Source: Actinomycetes bacterium (GTDB lineage Bacteria > Actinomycetota > Coriobacteriia > Coriobacteriales > Coriobacteriaceae). From it: a DNA stretch of 6,188 nucleotides. The notes beneath the pieces were generated by a model that did no database searches, was not told where the DNA came from, and saw only the letters and a list, made by a program, of their open reading frames with translations. Below, in pieces: positions 1 to 5,182 of this stretch (the stretch's first letter is position 1; each line of letters begins with the position of its first letter). The stretch covers positions 1 to 6,188 of the forward strand of contig JAEZNV010000020.1 of the NCBI GenBank assembly GCA_023441725.1, in the 5' to 3' direction. The translations under genes and the position numbers were made by a program.

Positions 1-4
1 TCCT

Positions 5-77
5 GGGGACGTAGCTCAGTTGGGAGAGCGCTGCCGTCGCATGGCAGAGGCCGAGGGTTCGACTCCCTTCGTCTCCA
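5..77 (+). tRNA. tRNA-Ala, anticodon CGC
   Basis: The sequence folds as a complete cloverleaf. The acceptor stem is GGGGACG (5-11) with CGTCTCC (70-76), the D arm starts at 14, and the anticodon stem is CTGCC (31-35) with GGCAG (43-47). The T arm has loop TTCGACT (58-64), and the discriminator base is A77. The seven-base anticodon loop GTCGCAT places CGC at 38-40, which reads the alanine codon GCG. Acceptor pair 3:70 is G-U (G7 with T74), the classic alanine identity element, which independently supports the amino-acid call. The terminal CCA is not fully encoded: A77 is followed by CCC, so the 3' end needs CCA-adding enzyme. The promoter lies left of the window. An intrinsic terminator follows 14 bases later. 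Confidence 0.97.
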
Positions 78-91
78 CCCTTGGATTTGAT

Positions 92-123
92 AAGCCGCTG
101 ACATTGTGTCGGCGGCTTTTTTT
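92..123 (+). terminator. Intrinsic terminator after tRNA-Ala
   Basis: An 11-bp stem pairs AAGCCGCTGAC (92-102) with GTCGGCGGCTT (108-118), with one G-U pair and loop ATTGT (103-107). A run of seven T (117-123) follows, the first two lying in the stem. This is a textbook Rho-independent terminator for the tRNA transcript. It ends only 18 bases before the ATG of the next gene. That gene is therefore reached by read-through, or is served by a promoter in or next to the tRNA. A role as an attenuator for that gene is possible but not shown. Confidence 0.87.
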
Positions 124-141
124 AAAAGAAAGGGCTGTACC

Positions 142-600
142 ATGGCCGAGTTTGAGTCCCAACCACTGTCTGCCGAGGAACGCGCCGAGTTGGAAGAGCT
201 CCGCGCCGAGAAAGCTCGTCGCGAGGCCCAGGAAGAGGCACGCCGCGAGCGTGAGGAGCTGGCCGCCCTGCGTGCCGAGCGTGCGAAGGCCGAGGAGGCT
301 GCTGCGAAGGGCGCAGCCGTACCGGCGCCTGCGCCCGCACCCAAGCCCGCCTCTGCGAAGCCTGCACCTGCCGCGCACAAACCTCAGCCTAAAAAGGCCG
401 CTCGTCCCAAGTCCGTCGATCCCAAGCCGAGCCGCGACGAGATGAGCTTTGCCCAGCGCATGGTTACCTCCAAGGAGCCTACGGGCGAGAACGAGATCCC
501 TGGCATGGCGCCGGCTCAAAAAATCATCATTGTCCTTGCCCTCATCGCGTTTGTCATCTTTATGGGCTACACGATCCTGACCAGCATGGGCCTGCTCTAG
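142..600 (+). CDS. Coiled-coil, Ala/Pro-rich protein with a C-terminal membrane anchor, unknown function
   Basis: This is a 152-residue protein whose family I do not recognise. Residues about 10-57 are a charged Glu/Arg/Ala-rich helix likely to form a coiled coil. Residues about 60-98 are a low-complexity Ala/Pro/Lys linker resembling those in TonB- or TolA-type spanning proteins. A more ordered stretch, MSFAQRMV (101-108) to EIPGMAPAQ (118-126), leads to one hydrophobic helix at about 128-150, ending at the C-terminus. There is no signal peptide. The expected topology is a cytoplasmic N-terminal body held to the membrane by its tail, with almost nothing outside. I chose ATG at 142 over the in-frame GTG at 106 because AAAGGG (129-134) sits 7 bases before it and the GTG falls in the terminator loop. 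The gene is probably cotranscribed with pncB 84 bases downstream. A scaffold or envelope-associated role is only a guess from the architecture. Confidence 0.82.
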   Translation: MAEFESQPLSAEERAELEELRAEKARREAQEEARREREELAALRAERAKAEEAAAKGAAVPAPAPAPKPASAKPAPAAHKPQPKKAARPKSVDPKPSRDEMSFAQRMVTSKEPTGENEIPGMAPAQKIIIVLALIAFVIFMGYTILTSMGLL

Positions 601-684
601 CCGATTCGCGCCGGGTGCCATGCCCGAACACTCTGCCCTTCTCCAACCCTCAACCTCTGCACAACGCATCCGAAAGGTCGCCCC

Positions 685-2190
685 ATGGCTTTGACCGACA
701 TCTCGCATCCCACCGACATCGCAATGCTCACCGATCTGTACGAGCTCACTATGGCCCAGGGCCTGTGGGAGAGCGGCAAGGCCAATGAGCAGGGTTGTTT
801 TACCGCGTTTTACCGCGATCACCCCTTTGGCAGCGCGTATGCCGTCATGTGCGGCACCGCCGAGCTGCCCGAGCTCGTCGAGAACCTGCGTTTTACGCCC
901 GAGGACATCGATTACCTTGCCTCGCTTGAGGCTCCGGCCGGCGGCGCGATGTTCAAGCCCGAGTTCCTCGACTACCTGCGCAACTTCCGTGCGCGCGTGA
1001 ACATCGACGCCGTGCCCGAGGGCGAGCTCGTCTTTCCGCGCGAGCCCATGGTGCGCGTTACCGGCCCGGCGCTGGAGTGCCAGCTGCTTGAGACCGCGCT
1101 GCTCAACATCGTCGGCTTCCAGACGCTTGTCGCCACCAAGACGGCGCGCGTGGTGCTTGCCGCTGATGGTCGCCCCGTCGCCGAGTTCGGCCTGCGCCGT
1201 GCCCAGGGTCCCGATGGCGGCCTGGCCGTTGCCCGCGCGAGCTACGTGGCGGGTTGCTCGTCCACGTCTAACGTGCTGGCCGGGCGTCGTTACGGCATCC
1301 CCGTCTTTGGTACGCACGCGCACAGCTGGGTGATGAGCTTCGATTCCGAGCTCGAGGCCTTCCGCGCGTTTGCCAAGTCGAGCCCCAAGAACTGCACGCT
1401 GCTTATCGACACGTACGACGTGCGCGAGGGTTGCGAGCATGCCATTACGGTTGCCAAGGAGATGGAGGCGGCGGGCGAGCGCCTGTCGGCTATTCGCATT
1501 GACTCGGGCGACCTGGCCAAGCTCTCCAAGTATGTCCGCGGCCGTTTCGATGCCGAGGGCCTGCCCTATGTGGGGATCTCGGTCTCCAACGATCTGGACG
1601 AGTACACGATTCAGTCGCTACTCGACCAGGGCGCGCCTATCGACAGCTTTGGCGTGGGCACCAAGCTCGCGACCTGCTACGATCAGCCGGCGCTGGGCGG
1701 CGTGTACAAGCTTTCGGCCCGCCGCGCGAGCGACGCGGAGCCGTGGACGCCGGTGGTTAAGCTCTCCGAGCAGCCCTACAAGCGCACGATCCCGGGCGTG
1801 CAGCGCGTGCGCCGTTATTACGATGGCTTTGGCGGCCCGGTCTGCGACATGATCTATGACGAGGACCATCTAGCAGGGGAGGGCGCCGCGCGCGGCAATA
1901 CCCTCGTGGCCGTAAACGATGCCGCGCTGGTGACCGATGTGTCCGAGCTCGAGTATCGTGAGCTGCTGGTGCCGATCGTGCGCGACGGCAGCGCGGTGGC
2001 TCCTCGCGAGAGCATCGAGGATGCGCGCGAGCGTTGTGCTTGGGCGCTCGATCATCTGGACGCGGCTTTCAAGCGCTTCCTGTATCCGCAGACCTACGTG
2101 GTGGGCATGGAGCAGGGCCTGGCCCAGGTGCGCGACGAGCTCGTACGCAAGAACATGGCCGCGGCATCCGCCTTCCCCTGGGCAAAATGA
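685..2190 (+). CDS. pncB: Nicotinate phosphoribosyltransferase
   Basis: This 501-residue cytoplasmic enzyme makes nicotinate mononucleotide from nicotinate and PRPP with ATP hydrolysis (EC 6.3.4.21), the entry step of the Preiss-Handler NAD salvage route. Family hallmarks are visible in order: LTDLYELTMAQG (15-26), FGLRRAQG (168-175), GTHAHSW (209-215), IRIDSGDL (270-277), VSNDLDEY (300-307) and GVGTKL (323-328). H213 aligns with the histidine that is phosphorylated in the catalytic cycle. The length suits the longer bacterial/human-like subfamily with an extra C-terminal domain. The start is fixed by GAAAGG (672-677), 7 bases before ATG. The upstream gap shows no terminator or convincing promoter, so cotranscription with the membrane-protein gene is likely. 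I see no binding site for a known NAD regulator. All motifs are intact, so the enzyme should be active. Confidence 0.97.
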   Translation: MALTDISHPTDIAMLTDLYELTMAQGLWESGKANEQGCFTAFYRDHPFGSAYAVMCGTAELPELVENLRFTPEDIDYLASLEAPAGGAMFKPEFLDYLRNFRARVNIDAVPEGELVFPREPMVRVTGPALECQLLETALLNIVGFQTLVATKTARVVLAADGRPVAEFGLRRAQGPDGGLAVARASYVAGCSSTSNVLAGRRYGIPVFGTHAHSWVMSFDSELEAFRAFAKSSPKNCTLLIDTYDVREGCEHAITVAKEMEAAGERLSAIRIDSGDLAKLSKYVRGRFDAEGLPYVGISVSNDLDEYTIQSLLDQGAPIDSFGVGTKLATCYDQPALGGVYKLSARRASDAEPWTPVVKLSEQPYKRTIPGVQRVRRYYDGFGGPVCDMIYDEDHLAGEGAARGNTLVAVNDAALVTDVSELEYRELLVPIVRDGSAVAPRESIEDARERCAWALDHLDAAFKRFLYPQTYVVGMEQGLAQVRDELVRKNMAAASAFPWAK

Positions 2191-2197
2191 TTCCTTG

Positions 2198-2231
2198 GGC
2201 GGTAGGGGCGAGTCACGCTCCCTTGGCCGCC
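2198..2231 (+). other. GC-rich hairpin between pncB and proB
   Basis: GGCGG (2198-2202) can pair with CCGCC (2227-2231). Inside that, GGGGCG (2205-2210) can pair with CGCTCC (2216-2221) around loop AGTCA, including one G-U pair. A small GTTC/GAAC hairpin follows at 2241-2251. No T-run follows either stem, so neither looks like an intrinsic terminator. The structure could stabilise a processed pncB 3' end, pause transcription, or affect proB translation. GC-rich DNA often folds by chance, so function is uncertain. Confidence 0.35.
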
Positions 2232-2269
2232 AGCTCGGCCGTTCGCTGAACAGTTGATTGGTTTGACGT

Positions 2270-3397
2270 ATGACGACTTCTTATAAAACGATGGTGGTAA
2301 AGATCGGTTCGTCCACGGTGGTGGGCGCCGATGGCAAGGTCAACCGCGCCTTTATCGGCGGACTTGCCGATCAAGCCGCAGCCCTGCACAAGCTCGGCTG
2401 GCGTCTGGTCGTGGTGAGCTCGGGCGCTATTGCCTGTGGCTATCCCGTGTTGGGCTTCGACCGCAAGCCGGTCGGCGACCTTCCGAGCCTGCAGGCCTGC
2501 GCCTCGGCTGGTCAGTGCATCATCTCGTCGGCCTACGACGAGGAGTTCCATGCGCGCGACCTGCTCACCTCGCTCGTGCTGCTCACGCGTCACGACACGG
2601 CGCGTCGCACGTCCTACCTGCACGCGCGCGACGCCCTGCTGCGTCTGGTGGAGCTGGGCGTGGTGCCGGTCGTCAACGAGAACGACACCGTTACCGTCGA
2701 CGAGATCAAGTTTGGCGACAACGACACACTGGCGGCGCTCGTGAGCTGCCTGGTTTCTGCCGATCTGTGCGTGACGCTCTCGGACATCGATGGTCTCTAT
2801 ACTGCCAATCCGCATGAGGACCCCACGGCCGAGTTTGTTCCTGTCGTGCATAAGATCGATGCCAAGATTATTGCCTCGGCGGGCGATTCTTCCACATCGG
2901 TGGGCACGGGCGGCATGATTACCAAGATCCGCGCGAGCCGCATCCTGATGACGGCGGGCATTCAGAGCGTGATTTGCTCGGGCGAGGAGCCCGATGCGCT
3001 CGTGCGCCTCGCCCGCGGCGAGAGCGTGGGCACGCTGTTCGATCCGCCGGCGGAGCGTCTGGACATCGCACCCCGCAAGCTGTGGATCGCGCTGGGCGAC
3101 AAGGCACATGGGTCGGTGACGGTTGATGATGGTGCTGCGAAGGCGCTGGTTAGCCGTGGCTCTTCCTTGCTTGCGGTGGGTATTCGCGAGGTCGATGGCC
3201 AGTTTGCCGAGGGCGATGTGCTCGATGTGTGCGATCCGAGAGGTATGGTCGTCGCCCGCGGTATCGCCGAGGCCGATTCGGACGTGCTGGAGCTTGCTGC
3301 CGGCCGCCGCCAGGACCAGATTGCCAGCAACCGCCTGCTGGCCGACCTGGCCGAGAAGCCCGCAATCCATCGAGATAATCTGATCGTCTTCGCCTAA
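2270..3397 (+). CDS. proB: Glutamate 5-kinase
   Basis: This 375-residue cytoplasmic enzyme phosphorylates L-glutamate with ATP to gamma-glutamyl phosphate (EC 2.7.2.11), the first committed step of proline synthesis. It hands its unstable product to ProA. An N-terminal amino-acid-kinase domain (about 8-245) carries VVKIGSST (9-16), VNENDTV (135-141), KFGDND (147-152), SDIDGLYTANP (171-181) and GTGGM (212-216). A C-terminal PUA domain (about 270-350) gives the full two-domain bacterial form. Feedback inhibition by proline is typical of the family. Start choice is uncertain: ATG 2270 lies just after an in-frame TGA at 2264, ATG 2291 (MVVKIGSS) is the alternative, and neither has a clear Shine-Dalgarno site. 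It lies 79 bases after pncB on the same strand and ends ahead of a terminator. proA is not adjacent: an inverted peptidase gene intervenes. Confidence 0.97.
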   Translation: MTTSYKTMVVKIGSSTVVGADGKVNRAFIGGLADQAAALHKLGWRLVVVSSGAIACGYPVLGFDRKPVGDLPSLQACASAGQCIISSAYDEEFHARDLLTSLVLLTRHDTARRTSYLHARDALLRLVELGVVPVVNENDTVTVDEIKFGDNDTLAALVSCLVSADLCVTLSDIDGLYTANPHEDPTAEFVPVVHKIDAKIIASAGDSSTSVGTGGMITKIRASRILMTAGIQSVICSGEEPDALVRLARGESVGTLFDPPAERLDIAPRKLWIALGDKAHGSVTVDDGAAKALVSRGSSLLAVGIREVDGQFAEGDVLDVCDPRGMVVARGIAEADSDVLELAAGRRQDQIASNRLLADLAEKPAIHRDNLIVFA

Positions 3398-3398
3398 C

Positions 3399-3531
3399 GG
3401 GTCGACGCTGCGCGCCGCCCAGAGCGACAATTTGTCATTCAAAAGGCGAGGCATGACCATCAGGTCTATGCCTCGCCTTTTTCATGCCAACTTGTTCGCT
3501 CTGGGCAGCGCTCGCTTCTTTTGTTCGACCC
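3399..3531. repeat. Large concentric inverted repeat between proB and the peptidase gene
   Basis: Several nested arms share nearly one centre near 3461. From the inside out, 3441-3454 pairs with 3468-3481 (14 bp). CAT 3436-3438 pairs with ATG 3484-3486, TTG 3432-3434 with CAA 3488-3490, and CAA 3428-3430 with TTG 3492-3494. GCCCAGAGCGA (3417-3427) pairs perfectly with TCGCTCTGGGC (3496-3506), and GCGC 3412-3415 with GCGC 3508-3511. Separated outer arms GGGTCGA (3399-3405) and TCGACCC (3525-3531) may extend it. The core from 3412 to 3511 makes one imperfect hairpin of about 40 bp, far longer than a terminator needs. It may be a MITE- or REP-like palindromic element or a decayed insertion. No coding potential or target-site duplication was recognised. 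Confidence 0.6.
3441..3482. terminator. Bidirectional intrinsic terminator between convergent proB and S33 peptidase
   Basis: A perfect 14-bp stem pairs 3441-3454 with 3468-3481. It can be extended inward by GACC/GGTC (3455-3458 with 3463-3466) around loop ATCA, leaving T3467 bulged. On the plus strand the stem ends in five T (3478-3482), 80 bases after the proB stop. On the minus strand the A-run at 3441-3444 supplies four T, so it could also end the peptidase transcript, whose stop codon lies at 3651-3653. It forms the core of a larger inverted repeat. Confidence 0.85.
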
Positions 3532-3601
3532 ACGATTTAAAGTCACTCGCTTAGGGGCGTTTTCGCTTTCCGTCCTCTTTCTGCAATGACTTCATTAACT
3601 T

Positions 3602-3647
3602 GGCACTTGGGGACGTTCCTATTGTGCCGGCAGGTGGGGACACTCCT
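3602..3647. repeat. GGGGAC direct-repeat pair with short inverted arms (REP-like)
   Basis: GGGGACGTTCCT (3609-3620) and GGGGACACTCCT (3636-3647) match at 10 of 12 bases with starts 27 bases apart. GGCAC (3602-3606) and GTGCC (3624-3628) are inverted around the first copy, and the 8-base palindrome TGCCGGCA (3625-3632) lies between the copies. The second copy ends 3 bases from the peptidase stop codon. Clusters of GGGGAC-type units with short palindromes resemble the repeats mobilised by Y1/RAYT transposases. That comparison is from memory, and no transposase gene is present in the window. Confidence 0.45.
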
Positions 3648-3650
3648 TTG

Positions 3651-5069
3651 CTAGAAGATTCGGCGCAGGTCTCCTCGGTTGAGGGCTTCGTCGAAGAGGT
3701 GCTTGAATACCACGCTGCCGTGCAGGCCGTCGTGCTCGAACTCGTTGGTCACCCAGGCGTGCGAGTTGCCCACGCGGCTGAGCGTGTCGAGCTGCATACC
3801 CGAATCGACGTACATGTCGTCGAAATACACCGCGGCCTGGAGTGGCACCTCGTTGCATGCCAAACGCTGCGGGTCGCAGATCTTGTCCCAGCTTGTGTCT
3901 TCCATCAGCAGGTCCATCGCGGGCTTGAAGGGCTTAAGTTCGGGCATCTGCTCGAACATCCACGGGAACATGGCCTCGCCGGTAAACATGAGCGGGCGCG
4001 CGAGCGTGTCGAACTCGGCGCGGTGTGCCTTTTCCTCTGCCGCGGCCCAGCGAATGGGCATGGTGTCTCCATCGGCGTAGATGAACTCTTGCAGCGTCCA
4101 GTACAGAGGATTCGTGCGCGTGTTGGTGCGCTCGAAAGCGCGCATCAAAAAGCTATCGGATACTGAGGCACCGCAGCTCAGCGTGCCGTCGCCATCAACA
4201 AACGCATGGTCGATAATCCAGTGCATGCGCTCAAAGCTCGGCTTCATGCCAAAGTCGCTGCCCATGAGCTGAAGGCGCTCGACCGTCATCGGCGAGCCGT
4301 CGGGTAGCACGGGCTTTTGCTCTTCGATAGCATCGGCCAGGGCCGCCACCCGCTCAACGTCGGCGGGGTAGCGGTCGTAATACTGCTGAGTCTTGGCCGC
4401 CATGCGCTGGAAGGTGTGCGCGTAGACCTCGCTGGCGCTCGCCGGGACGTGGGGGATGCCACCACAGGTAAAGCTCGCCGCCACGCCCTCGGGGAAGAGC
4501 GATAGATAGCTCAACGTCAAAAAGCCGCCGTAGCTTTGGCCGAGCGTGATCCACGGCTTGCCGCCAAAGCCCACCAGGCGCAGGTACTCAAAATCGCGCA
4601 CGATGGAGCTGGCGAGGTGGCGCTTGAGGAAGTCCGCCTGCGAGCGTGTGGCATCGGAGCCGGCCGCCGTCGCGCGATCACCCAGTGCCTTGATCGTGCG
4701 CCCGTCTACACAGCTGCTGCGCCCGGTGCCGCGCTGGTCGGGAAGGACCACGCGGAAGTGCTTGACGGCTTCCTCGATCCAGCCGTCGCTTGTGGGCGAC
4801 AGCGGACGCGGGCTCTCGCCGCCGGGGCCGCCCTGCAAAAACAGGAGCAGTGGCAGATCGTCGTTGATGCGGTCGGGCGCGCAAACCACGCGGTAGAAGA
4901 GCTTGATGCTCTCGGGCGCGCCGGCGATGGGTGCCGGCATAGCGCCGCGGCGCATGGTGCTGCCGACGGCCAGGAGCATCGGCTCCAGGCCGCGCCAGTC
5001 AAGGGGGACGTCGATGCTGTGGTCCTCGTCGTAATGGCCGGGGACGTGGGACGAAGTGATGAGGGCCAT
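3651..5069 (-). CDS. S33-family alpha/beta hydrolase, prolyl-aminopeptidase-like
   Basis: This 472-residue serine hydrolase probably removes N-terminal residues, typically proline, from peptides. QGGPGG (79-84) is the oxyanion-region motif, with Gln replacing the His of the common HGGPG form. DQRGTGRS (111-118) is the second family signature. GQSYGG (177-182) is the nucleophile elbow with Ser179. The acid is probably D422 in VDSG, and the base H446 or H450 in EHDGLH, though both are assigned by position only. An insert of about 200-350 residues would be the helical cap over the active site. No signal peptide is visible, so it should act on imported peptides in the cytoplasm. The reading frame runs 145 codons further upstream, but that part is antisense to proA. 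ATG at 5069 is preceded by GGAAG with a 6-base spacer and begins the natural protein. It converges on proB and diverges from proA. Exact substrate is unproven: tripeptidyl- or other aminopeptidase activity is possible. Confidence 0.9.
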   Translation of the reverse strand: MALITSSHVPGHYDEDHSIDVPLDWRGLEPMLLAVGSTMRRGAMPAPIAGAPESIKLFYRVVCAPDRINDDLPLLLFLQGGPGGESPRPLSPTSDGWIEEAVKHFRVVLPDQRGTGRSSCVDGRTIKALGDRATAAGSDATRSQADFLKRHLASSIVRDFEYLRLVGFGGKPWITLGQSYGGFLTLSYLSLFPEGVAASFTCGGIPHVPASASEVYAHTFQRMAAKTQQYYDRYPADVERVAALADAIEEQKPVLPDGSPMTVERLQLMGSDFGMKPSFERMHWIIDHAFVDGDGTLSCGASVSDSFLMRAFERTNTRTNPLYWTLQEFIYADGDTMPIRWAAAEEKAHRAEFDTLARPLMFTGEAMFPWMFEQMPELKPFKPAMDLLMEDTSWDKICDPQRLACNEVPLQAAVYFDDMYVDSGMQLDTLSRVGNSHAWVTNEFEHDGLHGSVVFKHLFDEALNRGDLRRIF

Positions 5070-5107
5070 GTGAGTCTTCCGTTCGTTGCGGTGTTTCGGG
5101 TTGACCA

Positions 5108-5138
5108 ATTCTACCGCCGCGGGCGAGGCCATGCGCAA
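5108..5138 (-). promoter_or_regulatory. Weak candidate promoter for the S33 peptidase gene
   Basis: On the minus strand, TAGAAT (5113-5108) matches the -10 consensus at five of six bases. It lies 19 bases after TTGCGC (5138-5133), which matches the -35 consensus only at TTG. Transcription would begin near 5101 and leave a leader of about 30 bases containing the GGAAG ribosome site. The spacer is longer than ideal. No equally good pair was found for proA in the same 113-base divergent gap: TTGACC at 5101-5106 is a good -35 on the plus strand but lacks a -10 at the right distance. Confidence 0.25.
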
Positions 5139-5182
5139 ATCGGCTACCATGGTGGGCAAACTACTAAGAGAAAGGGCCGCCC

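Noticed and set aside
4..12. Nine-base match TGGGGACGT shared by the tRNA 5' end and the repeat at 3608-3616
   Set aside because: Too short to imply a tRNA-derived repeat or attachment site. The match stops after these nine bases and the tRNA's other features are absent at 3608.
1..600. Integrated element at the tRNA-Ala 3' end
   Set aside because: No integrase, no second copy of the tRNA 3' end in the window, and the following genes look like ordinary chromosome.
16..1440. Open frame of 474 codons on the minus strand
   Set aside because: It is antisense to pncB and the membrane-protein gene and crosses the tRNA and its terminator. It is Arg/His/Gly-rich with no recognisable motif and no credible ribosome site, as expected from the shadow frame of GC-rich genes.
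2258..2287. Promoter-like pair TTGGTT and TATAAA near the proB start
   Set aside because: The start point would fall near 2294, after both candidate ATGs. The -35 matches only three bases, and the TATAAA is explained by the codons for Tyr-Lys.
2213..3460. Open frame of 415 codons on the minus strand
   Set aside because: It lies opposite proB and starts inside the terminator hairpin. The composition is that of a shadow frame, while proB on the other strand has complete family motifs.
3600..4166. Plus-strand open frame of 188 codons, and similar ones at 4536-5198
   Set aside because: They are opposite the peptidase gene, show no family motifs, and the first begins within the GGGGAC repeat pair.
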